Below are positions 12,601-24,600 of a stretch of DNA of 64,000 bases, piece by piece. The stretch spans positions 1,057,441-1,121,440 of the forward strand of contig OX422191.1 in the NCBI GenBank assembly GCA_949130485.1, read 5' to 3'. The stretch's first letter is position 1; each line of letters opens with the position of its first letter. The stretch comes from Agelas oroides. Its lineage: Eukaryota; Porifera; Demospongiae; Agelasida; Agelasidae. The translations under genes and the position numbers were made by a program. A model generated the notes under the pieces. The model made no database searches. It saw only the letters and a list, made by a program, of their open reading frames with translations, and was not told the DNA's origin.

Positions 12601-15600
12601 TCTGAGATCGTTTTGTTACTGAGGCTGCAGAATGACCGACAACAAAAGAAGGAAGGAGTCAAGAAATGTCCATGAACCCACTTTATGTAACATTTATCTA
12701 TACTTAGAGTATAGTTAGTGAGAATACTAAAAATTTGAATCGTCAATACCAAGTAACTAAATCTCATTGAGGCTTGAGGGAAAGCATATATGATAGATGC
12801 TTCCCCTCTAGCTATATACAGTTACTATGCAACCGACAGTATGGTATACAAAAGTAACCAAAGATTATATTAATTTTAGAAAAATGGAGATTGATATCCG
12901 TGACTTTCTGTCTTGTTTGTTTAAATTGCTGTGAAGTCTGTGAGGTGAAGCTTCATTTAATAGTCCTTACCACTAATGGCGCCTACGGGAGTGGCAGTTT
13001 AGCTAATTCACTGGGCGGAGCAAGCGAGCTATGCATCTGTGCTCAGGTTGCTACAGCCTTGAGCCCTCAGGTTTCTAAATCATGTAAATCCCTCAGACTC
13101 ACCATCTATTATTTAAACAACAGTGCACAAGAGTGAATCATAAATCAAGCAGCATAAAATTTATTCATTGTGGTCAAACAAAATATACTTTGATACTGCG
13201 CATCAAGTTGTTGGCCACAAATAGCCAACTCTTATTAGATTGTGATCACAGGTCAGGGATGTGCGCAACCATCCATGCATGTGCGTAGTGACAAATGTAT
13301 AGGACAATGTTTGCAAGTGTCACCATGCATGCAGGTCCTCCCTCATATTTCAGTGCACAGGCATGGAATGACACTACAGTCTCAGCAAGCACCTCTTGAA
13401 AAGTCAGACATGAATGGCTAGACTCACTCTAGCTTCTGATGACTCTGGTTCACTTGCAACTCTCTAACCAGTGCACACACAAGTTCATCTGTGATCTCGT
13501 CTTTACTGAGGCTGCAGAATGTAAGAACAAAAGAGAGAGAGGTGGTTCATGACATTTTCAATAACGTACACTATATTGCCTCATCCAATCTCCTATGGCA
13601 CTGTAGTTCACTTGTATGGAGGAAGCACTTGAATGGTTTAACTACGTCCGTGCAAGCTCCACGCCTAATCCAAATCCACAAAAGTGCTAGCATATATAAT
13701 CAACTCCATGTTCTTGGATTTCCGTGCCACATGCTAGTGATTTACCAGAAGCATAGGTGAATGTATGATGTGGGTAGATTTGGTAATTGCTGGCAAATTT
13801 GCACAACTTTTGATAAAGCCTTGCGTCTAAGACCAAAAAATGACTGGTGCATGTGAACCTGTGAAGTGCCATGATGCAAACTAAGAGAACTTGAAGCTCA
13901 TGCAAAAAGAAGTACTAGAAAGATGCTGAATCATCCTGGGGCGAGCCTGAGCGAGTAGCAAATTGCATTTGGAATGCCCACACAGACATGCAGCTATTCG
14001 TCCAGCCGCACTACTATGGCTACACGGGCATGGGATAAGCTTCAAAGTCAAAACAATGTGCTAGCAGGGGAATCCGTGCTATGTATGAGCGGTCATGCCA
14101 GGCGCGTACCTGAAGCCAGCGTACATCCTGCTGTCTGTCACCCACAGCCTGCCTTGTCACGCGATCGTCAGGGTTGTACCATAGTTCAGAAAGTAAGATG
14201 CCGTGCGTGCTGCCAATGCATTCAACTTGAATCATCTTCACTCTCGCTCTCTTTCACGCCGACCCTGCAGTCTGGCAATAGCCCTTCACGCTCATTCTCA
14301 ATGGCTTAGCTGAAGTCCACGCCAATGTGCATGGACATTCAACCATCGTGAAATATTTGAATGCGCTCATTTAAAATTTATTGTAAGTGGTCGGTCCAAA
14401 CAAACCAACAAACCAACAAGCATACACACACGTGTGCGCAATGCAGTCATGCTAGTGTGGGGCTCGCTCAGGCTCGCCCCAATCATGTGTGACTAGCCTG
14501 TCACCTTAGAAATGCTTGGTGGTTACACAGAGGACCTTACTAAACCATAGAACTGTCAAAATGGAGGGCATGGGGCATGCACAGGAATGGGCACTTGCTT
14601 GTATACATATTTACAGTAGTATACAAGGAAAATATACCATCACTATTCTAAAATCTGGCTTCTGCTAGAATTGATTCACAAAAAACTCTAAGAACCGAAT
14701 CTCTTCCACTAGATCAGATTCATCGCTGCACTGGAAGCACATCTTCTAAGAAAATCACTCCACCCACGGAGGCCTCCTTACCTCAGTGTTTCAACTGCTT
14801 GCAGTACTAAGACACTTCCCCTGAAGTGTGCAAGTGCAGAGTGCAGGGGACTTCCACCCTCTGCGGTCTTTTCTTCATACTTGTTTTGATAAGAACGTTT
14901 CCTGGTGCACTAAACAGCTTCTGCCTGCCCACGACTTCGCTGTTTTTTTTTTTGTTGTTTTTGCTGTTGAGAACGCTTCATGGTACCTACTCTTTCGCTA
15001 AATTGGATTCACTCAAAAATACTAGTGCAGCAGCCTTCTGCATAATTGGATTAGCAAAAATCCCAAGAATTGAATTTCTTCTGCTAGATTGGATCTAATG
15101 TTCTATTAGAATAATGACGGTATTTAAAAAAAAAAAACAATGAACACAATTCATTCCTTGTTGTCAAACACGATATTCACATTCAGTCGTTGGTCACAAA
15201 TGGGGAGCTCTTAGAGCTGTGATCTTGAGTCAGGAATGCACACAACCATCCATGCAAATGTTTCCAAGTGTCTCCTAATATTTCAACATAGGACTGGTAA
15301 TGACACTATGGTTTCATGTGTATATGCATTTCTTAAAAACAAGACCTGAATGGCTGACTCACCTGCTTAGCTTAAGCTTCTGAAGGCTCTGGTTCACCTG
15401 GAAAACTCTTACCAGTGTACACACACCTTCAGCTGAGATCTGGTTCCGACTGAGGCTGCAGAATGTCAGAGAACAAGAGATGAGAGGTGGTTCAACAAAC
15501 ATCTTCATTTTGTGTAAGGTATATTTGGTCTCGATACCTCACTACTGACACACAGTATCAGATACTGTGTGTCAGCTAGTCAAGTAGAGGAGTACTCCCT

Positions 15601-18600
15601 GTGTCACAGTCACTGGTGATTTTAGCATGAATTAATATAAGCAGAGGGCGGGGTCTAACCACACGGAAAGTTAAGTCAGTGCTCCACCGGACACTGTAGA
15701 CACAGATAACTCACTTGGGGTGCTCCACTATAGTAACAGTATCATGGTATATATGATGTCATGTCACAGAGAGGATGCAACAATTAGAATAATGCTATGT
15801 GTACGTGTGCACACATGTAATCACAATGGTAACAGGGGAACTGGTGCACTCCTAGCCCCACCCCTAAAATTACCAGTGCTCACAGTCTCAAGAAAGAGGG
15901 AGTGGTGGGGGGACAAGAATATTGTCCAGAGGAAGTAACCAGAAAATGCTGCATCACTAAGATGGCTGTCCCTCCCTAAATCAAAAGAGCTTCATCATTG
16001 GTCCGAAAATGTGTTGGCGATGTAGCAGTAAGTACATTATGAAAGTCACGGTTGTACAGATACGTGATAGTTCCCGATCTCCCAAGATTTCTGAGAAATT
16101 AAGCACATGCGCAAACAGTGGATACCAGGCTCTCCTTTTCCCCGCCCACTGAGAACCTTGGTACGAGGCTAAACTGTACCGTGCATTTCAATAGCTTCAA
16201 CCAAAACCAACCATGTACTGCACTGGTACTGCTACACCAGTTGAGAGTGTACACAACCATTGCTGCAGTCCCAGTGTACACCGCTTAAGAAGTATGACAT
16301 GAAGGGTTGGACTCACTCTAGTGTCTGAAGGCTCTGGTTCACTTGCAACGATGCAGCCAATTCACAAGCACCTTCATCTAAGATCTCGTTCCAACTGAGG
16401 CTGCAGAATATCAGAAAACAAGAGATGAGAGGTGGTTCAACGAACCTTTTCACTTTGTGTAAGGTATATTTAGTCTCGTGGTACCTCACTACTGAGACAC
16501 AGTATCAGACACTGTGTGTCAGCTAGTCAAGTAGAGGAGTGCTCCCTGTGTTACAGTCACTGGTGATTTTAGCATGAATTAATATAAGCAGAGGGCGGGA
16601 TCTAACCAGCCGGGGAGTTCAGTCAGGCACTCTACCGGATACTGAACACACTAATAAGTCACCTGGGGTGCTCCACTAGTAGCCGTACAAGGGCATACGT
16701 GAATGCACGCAGGAGAGGCTCGTGGGAAGCGAGATAATGATTGAGCTACTTTGTGTGCCTCTGTCGGTCAGCCTCTCGTCATTACTGCCTCTGGGAATCA
16801 TCCTCTGCTCAATGGTGTCACTGTACTTGTAGATTAACCAGGATACAGGTGCAGTGACACTGTCGAGAAGAGGATGATTCCCGGAGGAAGCAACAACGAG
16901 AGGCTGACCGACGGAGGTTGTGCCTATGTTGTTCAGCCTCTCGCTGCACTCGTACCCTGGTTAATCTCCTCCTCCTCTCTGCATTTCTACATCATGATCA
17001 CACATGCCGGAGATAGTTGGATCATTCAAGCACCTCCTTCATGTAACCGCCCACCCTCAATTTTTGGTGCTTGAGCTGCAAGCGCCCATGGGCACTTGCC
17101 CAGGACAATACCGGTATCAGCACAGGCCTGGGAATGACACTACAGTCTAAGTATACACCTCTTAAGAATGTAATTTACACATATAATTATAAAAGCACAC
17201 TTTAGATCATCTCAAACTTGCTAAAACCTTTTTTTACTGTGGCATTTTTTATCTCAGTTGTAATTCAAAAATTTAACCCATCGGCAATTTCCACTGTAGC
17301 AGTTGGAGACCTTCAACTAAAACCAAACAACAGTGCACTGTACCTTGTAGTAATATGATTCCTATAATGGTACGCTAGTTGAGATATGGAGTGGCCACAA
17401 CTATCACTGAAGTTCCAGTGTACACTTCTTAACAAGTAGAACATGAATGGCTGGACTCACTTTAGCTCCTGAAGGCTCTGGTTCACTTGTAACGCTGTGG
17501 CGATTGCACAAGCACCTTTGTCTGTAATCTTGTTCCTACTGAGGCTGCAGGAGGTCAGACAACAAAAAAAAGGAAGTGCTTCAGTGGACACAATTATACT
17601 TAAACAACAAGATTCAAAAACCAAGGATCATGATTCCTTGTGGTCAAACACAATATAATTTGATATGCACACTCATTTGTTGGCCACAAATGATGAACTC
17701 TTATTAGAGTTGTGATCATGATTCAGGAAAGCACACTACCATCCATGCTAGTATACAATGCCAAATGTGTATAGGACAAATGTTTACAAGTGTCCCATGC
17801 CCTCCCTAATATTGCAGCCCAGGCCCGGAAATAACCTTAGGCCTACAGGCTCTGCGTATACCAATTGAAAGTATAGGACACGAATGGCTGAACTTACTTT
17901 AGCTTAAGCTTCTGGTGGCTCTGGTTCACTTGTAAAGCTTCGACCAGTACACACACACGTTCATCTGAGATTCCGTTCTTACTGAGGCTGCAGAATGTTA
18001 GAGAACAAAAATGGCAGGTACATAGTTCAAAAATCTCCATGGATGTTCATACATACTTACATATGAGGAAGAATCAAAACAAAGGAACCTAACTCATGAC
18101 TAGGTATATACGCATTTGCAGATGAAGTCACTACTCGTGTTGAGAGTGTGCACACACAGGTACAGGAATCACCAAAATGAAGAAGGGCTCAAAAGAGGCA
18201 GTGTACGTTATTGTTTTATGTATGCAATGTAGTTATTTACCGTCTGGACAGGAAAAAATAATTGAAAATGGGAGTGTCCGGAAAATTTTAGAGAGTTATT
18301 AATTTTTGAACGTAAGTGTCTGGTGTGAACTACTATATAATTATCACCATAGTACGAAGCTATACCGGAAAATATCACGAGTTTGTTGCCGTCTGTATTG
18401 TTACGAGTGCGCAGCACAAGTAACAATGCCAACGGCAACAAACGAGTGATGTTTTTTCCGGTATAGCTTGGTACTATGGTGATAATGATTTTATCATACG
18501 AACCTTCGATTTCATTGCACGTTCAGACGCAGCGCACGTGACTTGTAGTACCTGATACGGATTCTCGCGTGACTTGTAGTACCTGATACGGATTCTCGCG

Positions 18601-21600
18601 TGACTTGTAGTACTGATACGGATTGTCGCGTGACTTGTAGTAAAAAATACGGCTTTTTATAAACTGCATGCAGCTGCAAGGCTTCCCATTGACTCCCATA
18701 CATTAGCGTGAGTTAGAAGTATGATAAAGAGTTTTATAGCACCAGTTTTTGTGAGCTACCATGTCCAATTATTGCCGCCTTCTGTGTGCGTTGGTCAGGA
18801 CCCACAAAGACACCTTACTGAGTATCACCTTTCGAAGTGGTGAAGTGTAGTGACCGAAGCCAAGGTCATTGTCAATCGCCTCGATCGTAAAAACGACTTA
18901 TTGGACACGTTTCAATGCCGATAAGCAGAAGCACAACACTAACAGGTACAGTGGTACTTGGGCTTCATATCAACGAAAAATGACACACACGACACACAGC
19001 AGGTAAGCGTTCTCTGTAAACGGAAAACAAATCATTTCAGAAGAACATACCATTTGTTGAAATAACCTCGTGAGTCTCTCTGTTCCTTGTTTATTTCTGT
19101 AGAAGCTTCATTTGACTAGCCAACACTACGATAAACGATTTCAGCATCAGTGACATCACTAGTGTTCACATGTATTAGAGAGGGAAAATCTCTCAATTCT
19201 TCTGCGGTCCGGTTTAATTACAGAGACGAAAAATTCATAATTGAGGTGTCCAGACAATTAAAGTGTCCGCTATTTTAGAGAGAATACAGAATGTACCTAT
19301 GTCAAAGAGACTCCCGTGTATGCCTCTCCCTGTTTTATAGCTAAAAGAAGCTGAGATCACCATATGCTAGTCTCTTGGTGACACACACTCCTAGCTCCTC
19401 TTCCCTGCCTCTACCTGCCTCTTTCAAGTTCTCTCTTCTTCATTTCCTGTACCACTGTGTGTGTCTGTACTGAGTTACCTCCTACAATATGAATCCAATT
19501 CAGAGTGCATGTGCATGTGCACAGTCTATGCATATAAACATATGTCATATATTGATAAATCTTAAATTCCTAAAGCATTTATATGTATGCATGTGATCTC
19601 ACCACTGCACGATTACTTGCCTCATGTTAAGGGGCTTGGCAAATAATGTTTCCTTGTGGTCAAACACATAATACTTTGACATACACATTCAGTTGTTGGT
19701 CACAAATAGAGAGCTCCTATTAGAATCATGATCATGGGACAGGGTACATGGAACCATCCATGTGCCTGTAGTACATAAGTAGCTGGACTCACTCTAGTTT
19801 AAGGTTCTTGTTCACTACCAAAGCTCCAGCCAGTACCAACACACCATCAGCTGAGATCTCATTGTTCCTGAGGCTGCAGAAGTGCAGTGAACAAAAAAGA
19901 AAGGTAAGTGGTCCCATGACTGTATACACAAACAACGAGGAAGAATCAAAACACAAGAAACAGATTATAGATTAATTGTGATCAATATTTTGATATTCAC
20001 ATTCAGTTTTGGTCACAAATGAGGAGCTCTTAATTGGGGCGATCATGAGCGCGAGGACTTTTACTGAAATATTAAATCAGTCTCAACTATATGCCCCCTG
20101 GCTCAATGTGGGGTCAACTAATTATATTCACAATGATTTTGTCATCCTGAAGAGCAGTAACATTGCCGGTCATGTACCACAATAAATTTCCAGTGTCTGT
20201 TGGTATTTCTACAGTACTGTAATTTGCATCTTCAGTGGCGATGTGAGACAATCCTTAAGTTTCATACTGCAAGTAACCAATATCTGGGTGGTGGCCTGGG
20301 AATGAGGCTAGTGGTTCCATGTGAGTACGTGTTCAGGAGAAAATGATAACTGTGTTCACTTAACCAAAAGCTTCAAACTAGCTTTCCTGACGTGAAGCCA
20401 CATCATATCATGTGAGATATTGTAGAAGATGCTCACCATGGGAGTGAAAAAGGTCTTTACACAAAAACCGGCATACTAGTGAGTGTCTGTGGCATCATCA
20501 CATCCTCAATATTTTAACACAAGTCTAGGAATGGCTGGACTCACTCTAGTGTCTGAAGGCTCTGGTTCACTCGTAAAGCTGCAGCTAATTCACGAGCACC
20601 TTCATCTGAGATATGGTTCTGACTGATGCTGCAGAATGTCAGAGAACAAGAGATGAGAGGTGGTTCAACAAACATCTTCATTTTGTAGATATATTTGGTC
20701 TCGATACCTCACCACTGACACACAGTATCAGACACTGTGTGTCAGCTAGTCAAGTAGAGGACTGCTCCCTGTGTTACAGTCACTGGTGATTTTAATATAA
20801 GCAGAGGGCGGGGGTCCAACCAGCCTGGGAGTTCAGTCAGGCACTCTACCAGATACTGTACACTCTAATAAGTCACCTGGGGTGCTCCACTAGTGGCCGT
20901 ACAAGGGCATATGTGAATGCACGCAGAAGAGGCTTGTGGGAAGCGAGATAATGATTGAGTTACTTTGTGTGCCTCTGTCGGTCAGCCTCTCGTCATTACT
21001 GCCTCCGGGAATCATCTTCTGCTCAATGGTGTCACTGTACTTGTAGATTAACCAGGATACAGGTGCAGTGACACTGTCGAGAAGAGGATGATTCCCGGAG
21101 GAAGTAACAATAAGAGGCTGACCGACGGAGGGAAGAATGAGGTTGTGCCTACCAGTCTACACGCAGACCCCGAAATTTATTCCACCCGCGTAATCGTGTG
21201 ACATCACCAAATCTGGTATGAATACGTAATGAGCTCTACACACGGCCAACTTTCAAGCTTTATATTTCGTAGTAGCAAACCTGGATCGAGATGATACTTA
21301 TACAGCTTGTTGTGGGGGCCGCCAAGTGTAAGTTCATAGTGTCACTGTACCTGCTGGGTGCCGCATACGGCGGTAGAGACTACGTCCGCTCACAAGACAC
21401 AAGTACAATTCTGAGCCATCTTTGATTTACCGCCCAACTAGGGGCAAAGTGGAGCTAGAACACGATCTTCACAGCGTATATACAGTACATTCAGCACTGT
21501 AACATAGTCGAGTTAGAAGCCAAAAGCTCAAGTCACACGGTAGATACTAAGTGTACAATATCGGAAAAAAATCGCTTCATAGGCTCGAACATAGACAAGG

Positions 21601-24600
21601 TACAGAACACGCTACGAAAGCGCAACCATCGCTACATAGCCTTTCTGGCTCTTTGCTATAACTTACAAAATGTCCAATCTCCATAGCTATCGTACTCTCC
21701 GAGATACAAGCGCTTATGCAAGTGCCCTAGTGACCGCTTTCAGCTGTGATTGATTTTCGATTTGGCGCACAACTAGGGGCAAAACGGCCAAGAGCTCCGT
21801 AAATTTCTGGACACGTTTTTTCCCCACTCCGACTACACAATACTCGCATAACTCAGTCAAACTCCAAGTGCTTTTCCAGTTATGATTGAGCAAAGTCGTG
21901 ATATTGTTCAGTAATCTGCTTGGAAACTCCCGGAAATTAAGTGCATGTGCAAACAGTTGATACCAGGCTCTTATTTTCCCCACCCATTGAGAACCCTGGC
22001 ACGAGGCTAAACTGTACCATGCATTTCAATAGCTTCAACCAAACCAACCATGTACTGCACTGGTACTGCTACACCAGTTGAGAGTGTACACAACCCTTGC
22101 TGCAGTCCAACTGTACACCTCTTAAGAAGTAGACATGAAGGGTTGGACTCACTCTAGTGTCTGAAGGCTCTGGTTCACTTGCAACGCTGCAGCCAATTCA
22201 TGAGCACCTTCATCTGAGATCTGGTTCACACTGAGGCTGCATAATGTCAGACAACAAGAGATGAGAGGTGGTTCAACAAACCTCTTCATTTTGGGTAAGG
22301 TATATTTGGTCTCGCAGTACCTCACTACTGACACACAGTATCAGACACTGTGTGTCAGCTAGTCAAGTAGAGGAGTACTCCCTGTGTTACAGTCACTGGT
22401 GATTTTAATATAAGCAGAGGGCGGGGTCTACCCACACGGGAAGTTAAGTCAGTGCTCCACTGGACACTGTAGACACAGAAAACTCACTTGGGGTGCTCCA
22501 CTATAGTAACAGTATCACGGTATATATGATGTCATGTCAGAGAGAGGATGCAACAATTAGAATAATGCAGGACCTAGCTATGTGTACGTGTGCACACATG
22601 TAATCACAATGGTAACAGGGGAACTTGTGCACTCCTAGCCCCACCCTTAAAATTACCAGTGCTCACAGTCTCAAGAAAGAGGGAGTGGTGGGGGGACAAG
22701 AATATTGTCCAGAGGGAGTAACCAGACAATGCTGCATCACTAAGATGGCTGTCCCACCCTCAATGAAAAGAGCTTCATCATTGGTCAGAAAATGTGTGGG
22801 TGGTGTAGTAGTAAACTACACGTTATGAAATTCACGGTTGTACAGATACAACGCGATAGTTCCCGATCTCCCAAGATTTCTGGGAATTGAAGCGCATGTG
22901 CAAACAGTTGATACCAGGCTCTCGTTTTCCCCACCCACTGAGAACCTTGGTACGAGGCTAAACTGCACCATGCATTTCAATAGCTTCAACCAAAACCAAC
23001 CATGTACTGCACTGGTACTGCTACACCAGTTGAGAGTGTACACAACCATTGCTGCAGTACCAGGTACACCTCTGCAGTAGGACATGAAGGGTTGGACTCA
23101 CTCTAGTGTCTGAAGGCTCTGGTTCACTTGCAACGATGCAGCCAATTCACGAGCACCTTCATCTGAGATCTGGTTCAAACTGAGGCTGCAGAATGTCACA
23201 GAACAAGAGATGAGAGGTGGTTCAACAAACCTTTTCACTTTGTGTAAGGTATATTTAGTCTCGTGGTACCTCACTACTGAGACACAGTATCAGACACTGT
23301 GTGTCAGCTAGTCAAGTAGAGGAGTACTCCCTGTGTTACAGTCACTGGTGATTTTAGCGTGAATTAATATAAGCAGAGGGCGGGGTCTAACCACACGGGA
23401 AGTTAAGTCAGTGCTCCACCGGACACTGTAGACACAGATAACTCACTTGGGGTGCTCCACTATAGTAACAGTATCATGGTATATATGATGTCATGTCACA
23501 GAGAGGATGCAACAATTAGAATAATGCAGGACCTAGCTATGTGTACGTGTGCACACATGTAATCACAATGGTAACAGGGGAACTTGTGCACTCCTAGCCC
23601 CACCCTTAAAATTACTAGTGCTCACAGTCTCAAGAAAGAGGGAGTGGTGGGGGGACAAGAATATTGTCCAGAGGAAGTAACCAGACAATGCTGCATCACT
23701 AAGATGGCTGTCCCTCCCTCAATCAAAAGAGCTTCATCATTGGTCAGAAAATATGCGGATGGTGTAGCAGTAAGTACACGTTATGAAAGTGACGGTTGTA
23801 CAGATACAACGTGATAGTTCCTGATCTCACGAGATCTCTGAGAAATTAAGTGCATGTGCAAACAGTGGATACCAGGCTCTTATTTTCCCCACCCACTGAG
23901 AACCTTGGTACGAGGCTAAACTGTACCATACATTTCAATAGCTTCAACCAAAACCAACCATGTACTGCACTGGTACTGCTACACCAGTTAAGAGTGTACA
24001 CAACCATTGCTGCAGTCCCAGTGTACACCTCTTAAGAAGTAGGACATGAAGGGCTGGACTCACATTAGTGTCTGAAGGCTCTGGTTCACTCGCAACGCTA
24101 CAGCCAATTCACGAGCACCTTCAGCTGAGATCTCGTTCCAACTGAGGCTGCAGAATGTCAGAGAGCAACAGATGAGAGGTGGTTCAACAAACCTTTTCAC
24201 TTTGTGTAAGGTATATTTGGTCTCAGTACCTCACTACTGACACACAGTATCAGACACTGTGTGTCAGCTAGTCAAGTAGAGGAGTACTCCCTGTGTTACA
24301 GTCACTGGTGATTTTAGCATGAATTAATATAAGCAGAGGGCGGGGTCTAACCACACGGGAAGTTAAGTCAGTGCTCCACCGGACACTGTAGACACAGATA
24401 ACTCACTTGGGGTGCTCCACTATAGTAACAGTATCATGGTATATATGATGTCATGTCACAGAGAGGATGCAACAATTAGAATAATGCAGGATCTAGCTGT
24501 GTGTACATGTGCACACATGTAATCATAATGGTAACAGGGGAACTGGTGCACTCCTAGCCCCACCCTTAAAATTACTAGTGCTCACAGTCTCAAGAAAGAG

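Larger units (their letters stand above)
17988..19792. other. 1.8 kb intron with palindrome and 31 bp tandem repeat
   Basis: Holds a 145 bp palindrome (18341-18485), a 31 bp tandem repeat (18535-18652) and two segments with GTGTCC followed by ATTTTAGAGAG (about 18265 and 19270). The old GTTGTTGGTCACAAAT segment is near 19690. The short open frame on the minus strand at 18208-18441 lies over the palindrome and is not credible. Confidence 0.6.

Noticed and set aside
14020-14241. HGILLSELWYN in the GGGGCGAGCC element as a protein-kinase fragment
   Set aside because: Only one helix-like stretch resembles a kinase; no DFG, HRD or glycine loop is near.
14940-14970. Glutamine tract from the TTG repeat read on the minus strand
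   Set aside because: It is a length-variable microsatellite in an intron; the frame changes between copies.
21714-21983. 89-codon minus-strand frame in the unique 21.2-21.9 kb segment
   Set aside because: Its start lies in the SLVPRF-type repeat and the rest matches nothing I know.
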